Assembly: GCA_043787975.1 (NCBI GenBank)
Contig: JAYVUK010000038.1
Location: forward strand, 89,905-153,904
Reading direction: 5' to 3'
From: JAPLDA01 sp043787975
GTDB lineage: Bacteria > Bacteroidota > Bacteroidia > AKYH767-A > 2013-40CM-41-45
Length of the DNA stretch: 64,000 nucleotides
Position 1 is the stretch's first letter, and every line of letters begins with the position of its first letter. Under the pieces are notes generated by a model. That model was not told the origin of the DNA and ran no database searches. It saw only the letters and a program-made list of their open reading frames with translations. The position numbers and the translations under genes are program-made. This document shows positions 27,328 through 35,924 of this stretch, in pieces.

Positions 27328-28032
27328 CTATGAATGGATAAGTAAAAAAACACTGACGGAAAATGCAAAGAAAAAAAATCCAACGACAGCTTTTATTAAA
27401 TGAGGATTTTCGAAAAGCAGAACCATAAAAAATGGTAATCTTATTTTACCGAAACTTTTCAAAAACGGAATTTTACTGAACAATTTTATTCTGTTGAAAT
27501 CAATCCACGGATTCTCCTTATAATCATTCCTTAACATGGTAATTTGAGGAGATGGTAACTTGCAAATATCATCAACATTCATGGCCGTTTTAGGATCCAT
27601 ATGTCCATCGAAGAACCACCATTTTCCATCTACAAAACATTCGGTTAAAACGTGTCCCCACTTTTTTCCAGTCAGGTAAATCCTGGCTGATTGGATATCC
27701 ATCATACTCATCAGGTTGATTGCAAGCCTGGCATTCTCTCCGCAAAAGCCTTCTTTGGATTCGGCGATCTGAATAGCAGTTGCTCTTAATAAATTGTACT
27801 TCCTGTTTTTACTCCTGTCAATTGTATGAAAGCTGATCGTTGCTTGCAAGTATTTCATCAAGCCAATCAATTTTTCTTTTTGATTTTTTGAATCGCTTTC
27901 ATTTCCAATAACCATTGAAAATAATAGGTGACGCAATTTATTTCGCTCTTTCGCATACTGAAACACGTTTAACAAAAAATAAATAATTCCTGCTGACGCA
28001 AAAAAAAATAAAATAATAGAATCGAATTTCAT
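27328..28032 (-). CDS. Membrane-anchored transglutaminase-like protein
   Basis: A 234-residue protein with a membrane helix at each end (residues about 5-24 and 208-231). The central part has a transglutaminase-type triad in order: cysteine in EGFCGENARL, histidine in GHVLTECFVDGKW, and aspartate in FFDGHMD. The fold could act as a protease, amidase or cross-linker, or be a structural domain. It lies 12 bp upstream of the methyltransferase gene in a glycan gene run, so it may act on an envelope component. I assign no specific substrate. Confidence 0.7.
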   Translation of the reverse strand: MKFDSIILFFFASAGIIYFLLNVFQYAKERNKLRHLLFSMVIGNESDSKNQKEKLIGLMKYLQATISFHTIDRSKNRKYNLLRATAIQIAESKEGFCGENARLAINLMSMMDIQSARIYLTGKKWGHVLTECFVDGKWWFFDGHMDPKTAMNVDDICKLPSPQITMLRNDYKENPWIDFNRIKLFSKIPFLKSFGKIRLPFFMVLLFENPHLIKAVVGFFFFAFSVSVFLLIHS

Positions 28033-28074
28033 GTGCGGACTCTTCTGTTATTTTTCAAAAAGTAACAGGTTGAT

Positions 28075-29160
28075 TTAATTGTAAATGAGTTTACTAAAGT
28101 ATTCTAAATACCTGTACTTCTGCGACTCCACAGAGTATTTTTCTACAACAGTTTTCCGTGCTTCATTTCCTGTTTTCTCTCTCAGGTTTTTATCAGCAAT
28201 CAGTTGCGAGATAATTTCAAACCATTCCTTGTCTGACGATGCAAGAAAACCATTTACACCATGCTCAATGATTTCACTGTTAACACCGACAGGAGACATG
28301 ATGGTTGGTATTTCGAGCGCCATGTATTGAAGCCCCTTCAATCCGCATTTTCCTTTCGACCATTCATCATTGGGAACAGGCATGATGCCGATGTCAATTT
28401 CATTAAGTTCTTTGAGTTCATCTTTCTTGTTCCAATCTATTCCCTGGATTCCAAGCGCATCATTCCGATAACCATTGTCACCGATGACTTTAATGCGAAC
28501 TGCATCACCAAATTTTTGTTTAACGAGAGCAAGAAACGATTCAGCCATTTCAAAATGACGAATGGTTGTATGACTTCCGCTCCAACCAATGCAAATTACA
28601 TTGTCAACAGCAGTTACTTTTTGTTTAACGTATTCATTCGTATCAATCGTAGTAGGAATAATTACGACATGATCATTGTGATGTTGTGCATACTCCAGGA
28701 GATACTGGTTTCCTGCAAAAACAAGATCAGCCAAACTAATGATTCGTGCTGTCTTCCCGGGATTTTTCAACCAGCCGAGATTTTTATTTCCTTCAGAAAC
28801 ATCGAAGTGCCAGATGGCATCATCAAAATCATAAATCACCTTCGCTTTCGAATGCTTAAACAGTTTTTCAAAAAAAGTAACCCCTGTCATGAATGCTTCA
28901 CGCTGAATAAAAATCAGGTCATACTTATTTGCACGCAACACATCGTTGAGTCGCCTGAAAAAACTCTTGAAGAAAATATAACTTTTTGTAAAAAAATTTC
29001 CCGGCTGATAAAACACTTTATCATCGCTTTCAGAAATGAGAAAAGAAAAGTCGTAATCGAAACCCTTCTCTTTCAAAAAGGGAAGGTATTGCTCAAATCG
29101 AAAACGCTGTGCAGGAGAACGATCCGGACGATGCGCAGCGACAAAAAGGATTTTCGGCAT
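28075..29160 (-). CDS. Glycosyltransferase, GT-B fold (GT4-like)
   Basis: A 361-residue glycosyltransferase. The N-terminal half begins KILFVAAHRPDRSPAQRFRFEQYLPFL, and the C-terminal half has GWSGSH, GIMPVPNDEWSKGKCGLKGLQYMALEIPTI and a GVNGFLA segment, the usual nucleotide-sugar binding region of GT4 enzymes. It is predicted to be cytoplasmic and to add a sugar to a lipid-linked or surface glycan. It lies directly after the epimerase gene (1-nt gap), so the two are surely co-transcribed. Donor and acceptor are unknown. Confidence 0.88.
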   Translation of the reverse strand: MPKILFVAAHRPDRSPAQRFRFEQYLPFLKEKGFDYDFSFLISESDDKVFYQPGNFFTKSYIFFKSFFRRLNDVLRANKYDLIFIQREAFMTGVTFFEKLFKHSKAKVIYDFDDAIWHFDVSEGNKNLGWLKNPGKTARIISLADLVFAGNQYLLEYAQHHNDHVVIIPTTIDTNEYVKQKVTAVDNVICIGWSGSHTTIRHFEMAESFLALVKQKFGDAVRIKVIGDNGYRNDALGIQGIDWNKKDELKELNEIDIGIMPVPNDEWSKGKCGLKGLQYMALEIPTIMSPVGVNSEIIEHGVNGFLASSDKEWFEIISQLIADKNLREKTGNEARKTVVEKYSVESQKYRYLEYFSKLIYN

Positions 29161-29161
29161 A

Positions 29162-30157
29162 TTAATCTTCCAACCAGAATGCAGGTAATTTTTCCGTGAT
29201 CTCTATTCCTTCAAACTTTGAACTTTTTCGAACACCATTCTTCTTCACCCAGGCAGCCATTTTTTCTAATCCTGTCTTCAAGGACGTGGTGCTTTCCTGT
29301 TTGAAAATTTTCTTTGCTTTGCTGTGATCAGAATACGCATGAGCAACTTCGTTCCGCGCATCGAGGTAACGTACTTTTCCGCTGATGCCGATCACTTCCT
29401 GAACCGTATTGGCTAGTTCGGTCACGGTGAAAGCCTGGTCTGCTCCAATGTTGAAAATTTCATTGTACGCAGCCGGAACATCCACCGAACGCGCAATGTA
29501 AGGCGCTACATCACCGATGTAACTGAATGCGCGTGTCTGAGTTCCATCGCCAAACACAGACAATGATTTTCCCTGCATCAACTGGTTCATAAAAATCCCA
29601 ACTACATTTCTGTATTTATCACCTATATTCTGATACTCTCCATATACATTATGCGGTCTGAAAATGATGTAATTAAGACCAAACATTTCATGCGTACATT
29701 TTAGATCCATCTCAACAGCGAGTTTCGAAATACCGTACGAATCTTCCGGTGTCGGAATCATTTCTTCCGTCATCGGTAATTGTCCTTTGCCATACACAGC
29801 AATCGAAGAAGTGAAGACAAAGCACTTTACTTTATGACGGACAGATTCATTGATCAGGTTCACACTACCGATCAGGTTGTTCGTATAATTAAACCGCTTT
29901 ATAAAATGACTGAGTCCTTCCGCAGCGTATGCTGCCAAATGATACACATAATCAAAGTGATGTTCTTCAAAAAGTTTACTAAGCAGCGAAACGTCTGTGA
30001 TGGATCCATTCACAAAAACGGCTTCGGGATTTACATTCTCACTAAAACCACCGCTCAAATCATCCAGAACAACAACCTTGTGTCCCATTTTAATCAGTTC
30101 ATCGGTGACATGAGCACCAATGAACCCGGCTCCGCCTGTTACAAGAGATTTGATCAT
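29162..30157 (-). CDS. NAD-dependent nucleotide-sugar epimerase/dehydratase
   Basis: A 331-residue extended short-chain dehydrogenase. The NAD motif GGAGFIG is at residues 8-14, the serine in TSSIAVYG, and the catalytic YxxxK in DSYGISKLA. The FRPHNVYGEYQN and GDGTQTRAFSYIGD segments are typical of UDP-glucose 4-epimerase-type enzymes, but the exact nucleotide sugar cannot be read. It is the first gene of the minus-strand glycan run. A TATATTTG promoter-like box lies upstream at 30177-30184. Confidence 0.88.
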   Translation of the reverse strand: MIKSLVTGGAGFIGAHVTDELIKMGHKVVVLDDLSGGFSENVNPEAVFVNGSITDVSLLSKLFEEHHFDYVYHLAAYAAEGLSHFIKRFNYTNNLIGSVNLINESVRHKVKCFVFTSSIAVYGKGQLPMTEEMIPTPEDSYGISKLAVEMDLKCTHEMFGLNYIIFRPHNVYGEYQNIGDKYRNVVGIFMNQLMQGKSLSVFGDGTQTRAFSYIGDVAPYIARSVDVPAAYNEIFNIGADQAFTVTELANTVQEVIGISGKVRYLDARNEVAHAYSDHSKAKKIFKQESTTSLKTGLEKMAAWVKKNGVRKSSKFEGIEITEKLPAFWLED

Positions 30158-30176
30158 ATCTTTTTTTTAATGAAGG

Positions 30177-30184
30177 CAAATATA
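30177..30184 (-). promoter_or_regulatory. -7-like box for the epimerase-led run
   Basis: TATATTTG on the minus strand is a perfect TAnnTTTG box ending 19 nt before the epimerase ATG. No -33 TTG at the usual spacing was found. Confidence 0.4.
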
Positions 30185-30241
30185 GAATTTGAGATATAAT
30201 GATTTACTTTGTTCAGGTAATTTTATAAACTCCAATTGTGA

Positions 30242-32119
30242 ATGATTCTCACCGAAAAAAATGCGCCTCGCTGGATCATCTTTCTCTTCGATGTGTTTGC
30301 CTGTGGCTGCTCGCTCTGGCTTGCGTATTTACTGAGGTTTAATTTCCATATTCCGCATGCAGAAATTGATCGCTTTGTGTATGCATTCTCTGCCTTGGTC
30401 GTTGTAAGGACATCCACTTTTCTGATTACAAAAATTTATGCAGGCATTATCCGCTACACGAGCACCAAAGATGCGCAGCGGATTTTTGTAGCTGTGACGT
30501 TAGGTTCTGTTACACTGGTTTTCCTCAACTTGATTTCCTACGTGTTTACCACCACTTTTCTCATTCCGTTTTCCATTGTTATCATTGATTACATAACCAC
30601 GTGTTTCGCACTTATTGCTGCCAGAATTTTAGTGAAGACATTGTACATGGAAATTAAAAATCCTTCGCGCGACAAATCGGATGTGATTATTTACGGAGCC
30701 GGCGAATCAGGAGTCATTTCCAAGCGCGCGCTTGATCGTGATAAAGGAACAAAATACAAAGTGATTGCCTTTGTAGATGACGATGCCCGAAAGAGTGGTA
30801 AGACACTGGAAGGAATTGAAATTTTTGATTCTGAAAAAGACCTGGATGATTTGCTGAGAACACATCCTGAAGCAAACCTGATCATCAGCATTCAAAATAT
30901 TTCTGCAAAAAGGAAACAGGAAATTATAGAGAAGTGCCTCACGTATGGAACGCGGGTATTAAATGTTCCTCCGGTGAACAGCTGGATCAACGGACAACTC
31001 AGTTTTAACCAGCTTCGGAAAATAAAAATTGAAGAGTTACTCGAACGTGAACCGATTAAGCTGAGTAAAGAAAAAATAAAAGCAGAACTGGCCGGAAAGA
31101 CTGTCCTCATAACGGGCGGTGCCGGCTCTATCGGAAGTGAAATTGTAAGACAGATCATTCCATTCAATCCGAAGAAAATAATCATTGTTGACCAGGCGGA
31201 ATCGCCGCTTTATGAATTGGAATTGGAAGTCAAGGAACGTTTTCACCTGGATAATTTTGAAGCAGTTATCGGAGACATCAGCAAACAGGAACGAATGCTC
31301 AGGGTGTTTGAAGCATTTCATCCGCAAATTGTTTTTCACGCTGCTGCCTACAAACATGTTCCGTTGATGGAAAACAATCCATCGGAAAGTATTCTCACCA
31401 ATGTGTACGGAACCAAGGTTGTTGCTGACCTGGCTCATAAATTTAACGTAGAAAAATTTGTGATGGTCTCGACCGACAAAGCCGTGAATCCAACGAGCAT
31501 CATGGGAGCAACAAAACGGATTGCGGAAATTTATTGCCAGTCGTTGAGCCGCGTTTCATCCACGAACTTTATCACCACGCGTTTTGGAAATGTGCTGGAC
31601 TCAAACGGTTCGGTTATTCCAAGATTTAAAAAACAGATTGAAGAAGGCGGACCCGTTACTGTCACGCATCCAGAAATAACCCGTTTCTTCATGACCATTC
31701 CCGAAGCAAGCCAGCTTGTATTGGAAGCCGGCTCGATGGGACAAGGTGGCGAAGTATTTATTTTTGACATGGGTAAGAGCGTGAAAATTATTGACCTTGC
31801 CCATAAGATGATCAAACTTTCAGGGTTGACGTTGGGAAAAGATATCCAGATTGTTTTTTCAGGTCTGCGTCCCGGAGAAAAAATTTATGAAGAGCTTTTG
31901 AACGACAGCGAGAAGACAATTCCTACGCATCATCCGAAAATTATGATTGCAAAAGTGAGAGAGTACGATTACAAAACCATTGAAAAGGATATTTCGGAGC
32001 TGACTGATTTATTCGGAGCACAAAATAACGAAGCCATTGTGAGAAAGATGAAAGAGATAGTCCCTGAGTATGTTTCGAATAATTCGGTGTATGAGAAACT
32101 GGATGAAGTGAGAGGATAG
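30242..32119 (+). CDS. Membrane-bound nucleoside-diphosphate-sugar dehydratase (WbpM/CapD type)
   Basis: A 625-residue polysaccharide biosynthesis enzyme. Four N-terminal membrane helices (about residues 12-125) precede a CoA-binding-like Rossmann domain (VIIYGAGESG) and a C-terminal dehydratase domain with TGGAGSIGSEI near 290. The catalytic region reads STDKAVNPTSIMGATK: methionine at 421 and lysine at 425 stand where most SDRs have tyrosine and lysine, as is known for large WbpM-like UDP-GlcNAc 4,6-dehydratases. It makes 6-deoxy-4-keto sugars for O-antigen or capsule. It diverges from the glycan run on the other strand. Confidence 0.92.
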   Translation: MILTEKNAPRWIIFLFDVFACGCSLWLAYLLRFNFHIPHAEIDRFVYAFSALVVVRTSTFLITKIYAGIIRYTSTKDAQRIFVAVTLGSVTLVFLNLISYVFTTTFLIPFSIVIIDYITTCFALIAARILVKTLYMEIKNPSRDKSDVIIYGAGESGVISKRALDRDKGTKYKVIAFVDDDARKSGKTLEGIEIFDSEKDLDDLLRTHPEANLIISIQNISAKRKQEIIEKCLTYGTRVLNVPPVNSWINGQLSFNQLRKIKIEELLEREPIKLSKEKIKAELAGKTVLITGGAGSIGSEIVRQIIPFNPKKIIIVDQAESPLYELELEVKERFHLDNFEAVIGDISKQERMLRVFEAFHPQIVFHAAAYKHVPLMENNPSESILTNVYGTKVVADLAHKFNVEKFVMVSTDKAVNPTSIMGATKRIAEIYCQSLSRVSSTNFITTRFGNVLDSNGSVIPRFKKQIEEGGPVTVTHPEITRFFMTIPEASQLVLEAGSMGQGGEVFIFDMGKSVKIIDLAHKMIKLSGLTLGKDIQIVFSGLRPGEKIYEELLNDSEKTIPTHHPKIMIAKVREYDYKTIEKDISELTDLFGAQNNEAIVRKMKEIVPEYVSNNSVYEKLDEVRG

Positions 32120-32225
32120 AAATTAGAAGTTAGATGCTGGAAGTTGGAAGTGAATAGTTGAGAGTTAGTTTGGTAGAGTTACGTTATATCAGATTCATAA
32201 TTTATAATTCATAATTTCATTTAAA

Positions 32226-32663
32226 GTGGGGCTGAATCTTTTCAAACATAAAACAGATATTGAAATCCGTTTTGTTGACATAGACGCTTTTGGTCATGTG
32301 AACAATGCGAATTATCTCACCTATTTTGAAAATGCGCGTGTAAAATACTTTGATGAAATTGTTGACTGGAAATACGATTGGGCGAAACAGGGAATCATTT
32401 TAGCCAAAGCTGAAATTGATTTCATTATTCCCATTCATTTTAAAGATGAGATTTCTGTTTATACACGTTGCTCTCGTTTGGGAAATAAAAGTTTTGATCT
32501 TGAATACAGAATTGTTCGCTTGTTCAAAAACCAGGAACAGTTAATGGCTGACGGTGTCACCGTAATGGTGGCTTTTGATTATGTCGCGAAAAAATCAATC
32601 GAGATCCCTGAGGAATGGAAAATCGCATTGAAAAAATATGAAGGTGAAAATGTGCTTTCCTGA
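32226..32663 (+). CDS. Acyl-CoA thioesterase, YbgC/4-HBT hotdog family
   Basis: A 145-residue single hotdog-domain protein starting with GTG at 32226. The motif DIDAFGHVNNANYLTYFENAR carries the conserved aspartate and the HVNN helix start of 4-hydroxybenzoyl-CoA thioesterase-like enzymes. Length is standard. It probably hydrolyses short or medium acyl-CoA; the exact substrate is unknown. It follows the dehydratase gene by 106 bp and converges with miaE, 1 nt away. Confidence 0.88.
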   Translation: MGLNLFKHKTDIEIRFVDIDAFGHVNNANYLTYFENARVKYFDEIVDWKYDWAKQGIILAKAEIDFIIPIHFKDEISVYTRCSRLGNKSFDLEYRIVRLFKNQEQLMADGVTVMVAFDYVAKKSIEIPEEWKIALKKYEGENVLS

Positions 32664-32664
32664 T

Positions 32665-33246
32665 TTACCCATGAATCGTTTCATCCTTCCCATACCTGGC
32701 AATTACTGAAGCTTCGTACTCAAGAAACTCTTTCCATCTTTTATCCACATCTTCTCCTCCGGCATACTTTCTTGCAAAGCTAATAAAGAGTGTATAGTGA
32801 TTCGCTTCACTCATCATCAGGTCACGGTAAAAACTTTTCAAATCTTCGTCTTTGATATTTTCAGAAAGAACTTTGAATCGTTCGCAGCTTCTGGCTTCGA
32901 TCATGGCTCCGAATAAAAGCTTGTCCACCAGGATAATATTTCGTTTGTATCCTCTGCGCATGAACGAAACCAATTCATTCACGTACTCATCCTTTCGTTC
33001 GCGTCCCAATACAAAACCACGCGCCTTAATTTTTGCATGCACTTGCTGAAAGTGCGTCAGTTCTTCTTTTGCAAGCTCCAGCATCGCATCAACCAAATCC
33101 GTGTATTCAGGATACTGAACAACAATCGTGATTGCATTCGTCGCAGCTTTCTGTTCACAAAAAGCGTGATCCGTTAAGATCTCTTCAATATTTTTTTCAA
33201 CGATGTTTACCCAACGAGGATCGGTCGGTAATTTTAAGCCTAACAT
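32665..33246 (-). CDS. miaE: tRNA-(ms2io6A) hydroxylase-like diiron protein
   Basis: A 193-residue MiaE-type protein. The start at 33246 (MLGLKLPTDPRWVNIVEKN) is preferred to 33300 because the extra 18 residues lack family similarity. Diiron ligands fit a four-helix bundle: glutamate in HAFCEQKAA, EELTHFQ, EARSCERF and SEANHYTLF. The enzyme hydroxylates the isopentenyl side chain of the 2-methylthio-i6A nucleotide at tRNA position 37. It stands alone on the minus strand. Confidence 0.9.
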   Translation of the reverse strand: MLGLKLPTDPRWVNIVEKNIEEILTDHAFCEQKAATNAITIVVQYPEYTDLVDAMLELAKEELTHFQQVHAKIKARGFVLGRERKDEYVNELVSFMRRGYKRNIILVDKLLFGAMIEARSCERFKVLSENIKDEDLKSFYRDLMMSEANHYTLFISFARKYAGGEDVDKRWKEFLEYEASVIARYGKDETIHG

Positions 33247-33365
33247 GTTTAAAGGATTTTCGAGGGGCGACGAAGATAAAAATAAATATGTAAGATGCAT
33301 TCAATAATTTTTGCAAATATTTTCCATAAAGAGTAACCAATTCCGTTTTACATTTGTATCAGGAA

Positions 33366-33851
33366 ATGAATATGACTGCATCAGTTTTATACGGAAATAA
33401 ATTGTCATTGAATGTCACGAAGGAGTTCAAACAACTCGTGAACATTTCAATTGCTGCCGGAAAATTTATCCTGGTTCATCCGCAATACGAGCTCATCAAA
33501 GAAGCGATGCGTCTTGAATTGTTCGAGGATGAAATGCTGGATGATTTTGAAATTCACAACTCACAATATTCAATCGGTGAAGTCATCACGTTTGATTCAG
33601 AAGAAATACTTTTCTTTTATTCCCTGCTCGATTTGAGTTGTCGTATTTTCCTCTGCGATGTCGGAGATGACCTGAAAACCCAGGCCATTAAAAACGGGGA
33701 AACAACGGAAGAAGAATTCAATCGTGTACGTAGCTTTCACATGAGAAAGGCTGAACTTTTCCTTCATCACATTCGCTCGCAGTTTTCAAACTACATTCCA
33801 TTTAATGACCTGCAGCAGAAAATGGAGCAGTTGAATTACATGACTGTTTAA
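33366..33851 (+). CDS. Protein of unknown function
   Basis: A cytoplasmic protein of about 161 residues with no signal or membrane segment. ATG 33366 is chosen over a TTG at 33354; ATG 33372 is also possible. It is rich in acidic and aromatic residues, with helical stretches such as FKQLVNISIAAGKFILVHPQYELIKEAM and a C-terminal helix HMRKAELFLHHIRSQF. I do not recognise a family. A TACATTTG box at 33349-33356 lies 9 nt ahead, so the transcript would have a very short leader. The convergent GT51 gene ends 4 bp downstream. Confidence 0.7.
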   Translation: MNMTASVLYGNKLSLNVTKEFKQLVNISIAAGKFILVHPQYELIKEAMRLELFEDEMLDDFEIHNSQYSIGEVITFDSEEILFFYSLLDLSCRIFLCDVGDDLKTQAIKNGETTEEEFNRVRSFHMRKAELFLHHIRSQFSNYIPFNDLQQKMEQLNYMTV

Positions 33852-33855
33852 ATCC

Positions 33856-35784
33856 CTACTCTGTTTCAGGCTCATCCATTACCGGCAAGCTATCAGCAGG
33901 TGTAACAAAATTCTTAGCCGGACCTCTTAATTCTATTCTCGGTTGAAGATGATCATACTCCTCCTGTGTAATCAGGTTCTTCTTCAATAAAAAATTAGCA
34001 ACCACGCGATAGTAATCTGCGAAGTACGGTTTGAGGTTTCCACTTTCATCAAAACTGTATTTAAACCATTTCGGACGCGGCAAAAGGCTGGCGAGAAAAA
34101 CACTTTCGGCCAAATTCAGCTCAGCCGGTTTCTTGCTGAAATAAAAACGGGATGCTTCCCCGATTCCGTATATATTCGGTCCTAACTCAATGATGTTAAG
34201 ATAGACTTCGAGCATCCGTTCCTTGCTGCACAAATGATTGTTTTCAATCAGCCATACAATCAATGCCTCTTCTGCCTTGCGCGAAACAGTTTTGTGCCGC
34301 GTCAGGAAAACATTTTTAACCAACTGCATCGTTATCGTGCTTCCGCCACGGACAAATTTTCCGGCTTTGTAATTGGCAGCAATTGACTTTCGAAACGCAT
34401 CTTCATTAAATCCACTATGAAAGAAAAAACTTCCGTCTTCAGAAGTCATTACAGCATTCCTGAAGTAAGGAGAAATGTGATCGAGGGGAGTAAAATCAGG
34501 ATTAGAAAAATCTACCATGAACGAGCGTACAAATTTTTCATGTTCATAGACGCTGTATAAAAAATTATCATTCAGCTTCAGTAAATCTTCCTTCCCAAAC
34601 CTTTTTATCCTGAAGTTCTCTTTCACCAGGGAAGAATTAAAAATCACACTATCCGGTTGAGAAGAATCAAGGGATAGATCCAACGAGTATCGAAGAGAAC
34701 CTTCTGCTTTTATTCCGGTCACTGCATCAAACATACCCACGGGAAGGGACGAAAAAAAGTCCGTCGCAGGTAACGCATTTGTTTGAATTTTCAGGATGTA
34801 TTTTTTGCTGCTCGCATTCTTATAATTCAGATACGGATGAATAACCAGTTGATTTAACGTCAGCATGGATAAACTATCCAGTTCAAAATTCTCTTTCCCG
34901 ACATTGACAGCGAAACTAAAATCCGCATGATGAATACCGATTAACTCGTCGGAAATCTTAGGATGCAGTATGTAAAAATTATCAGTACTCAGCGTTCCTG
35001 CCAGACTTACAAGATTGCTTGCATGCTCATACTTACTTAGCACACAATGCAACGTATCAAACCGGCAATCCGTATTAGCGAATAATTTTAGTATCGGAAC
35101 ACGAGTTCTTGAAAATTCCCACGGATAAATTTTAAAATCAAATGTCCGTTTGTTTTGCGAAAAGACTCCATCAAGGTAAAACCGCGAACCATCTGAAAGA
35201 TTGAGGAGCGTTCCGTTTACAGTTCTATCCGAAGAAATAAAAATCGGAATATTGACTTGCTCCCTCCTATTATCTTTCGAGTACGAAATACTCAAATTTT
35301 GAAAACTCGCCTTCTGTGGTGTAAGATCGAACATCAGCCGGATCATTCTATTTAACGCTGAACTATAATTTTTTTCCGAAACGGTTTTCTGCTGCTCATT
35401 CTTTTGGCCTCGTAAAAATGAATCGTAGTTGCAGCCATTATTGCCACAAGTAAGGTTCAGTAAACCATTCCTTACATAAGCCTCTTTCAATTTTAACCGA
35501 CCAATAAACAAAGGAAAAAAAGAAGGCTGGACATACATTGAGTCGATCTTCAACAATATATCTCCATCCTGTGGCATGAGAACAAGATGTTGAATCGAGA
35601 CTCCTGTAAAACCTGAGAATTGAATTGCTGATAATGAAAGCTCTGCATGGTAATTGTCCCGAAGCCTGGCTGAAAAATGATCCACGACCATCTTCAGGAA
35701 AAAATTCCGGGTTGCAAAGAAAATAACCATCATCACCATGATGAAAGCTAAAAATAGTATCCCTGCTTTTCGAAACGTATTCAT
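33856..35784 (-). CDS. AsmA-like/GT51 peptidoglycan transglycosylase fusion
   Basis: A 642-residue envelope protein. An N-terminal membrane helix (residues about 8-28) is followed by an AsmA-like beta region (LSLSAIQFSGFTGVSIQHLVLMP). The C-terminal GT51 domain, from about 415, has SEDGSFFFHSGFN (catalytic glutamate E449), RGGSTITMQLVKN, KAEEALIVWLIE and MLEVYLNIIELGPNIYGIG. GT51 enzymes polymerise lipid II into glycan strands; no transpeptidase domain follows, so it is monofunctional. The AsmA-like part is atypical of MtgA but known in some Bacteroidota. Confidence 0.88.
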   Translation of the reverse strand: MNTFRKAGILFLAFIMVMMVIFFATRNFFLKMVVDHFSARLRDNYHAELSLSAIQFSGFTGVSIQHLVLMPQDGDILLKIDSMYVQPSFFPLFIGRLKLKEAYVRNGLLNLTCGNNGCNYDSFLRGQKNEQQKTVSEKNYSSALNRMIRLMFDLTPQKASFQNLSISYSKDNRREQVNIPIFISSDRTVNGTLLNLSDGSRFYLDGVFSQNKRTFDFKIYPWEFSRTRVPILKLFANTDCRFDTLHCVLSKYEHASNLVSLAGTLSTDNFYILHPKISDELIGIHHADFSFAVNVGKENFELDSLSMLTLNQLVIHPYLNYKNASSKKYILKIQTNALPATDFFSSLPVGMFDAVTGIKAEGSLRYSLDLSLDSSQPDSVIFNSSLVKENFRIKRFGKEDLLKLNDNFLYSVYEHEKFVRSFMVDFSNPDFTPLDHISPYFRNAVMTSEDGSFFFHSGFNEDAFRKSIAANYKAGKFVRGGSTITMQLVKNVFLTRHKTVSRKAEEALIVWLIENNHLCSKERMLEVYLNIIELGPNIYGIGEASRFYFSKKPAELNLAESVFLASLLPRPKWFKYSFDESGNLKPYFADYYRVVANFLLKKNLITQEEYDHLQPRIELRGPAKNFVTPADSLPVMDEPETE

Positions 35785-35924
35785 TTGGACCCCTGAAATA
35801 GAAAGCGAAAGTGGTGATTCCTGATGAATGTTTCAAGTCATGCACAATTCTTCGTTGAAAAGTTTTAATGAATCTAAATGATTAAATAAAACGTATCAGG
35901 TAACTTGCAGTTCCAGTTTAATTC

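Noticed and set aside
28261..29199. 312-codon open frame on the plus strand
   Set aside because: It lies entirely opposite a clear glycosyltransferase gene, and its translation has no recognisable domain; it is an antisense shadow.
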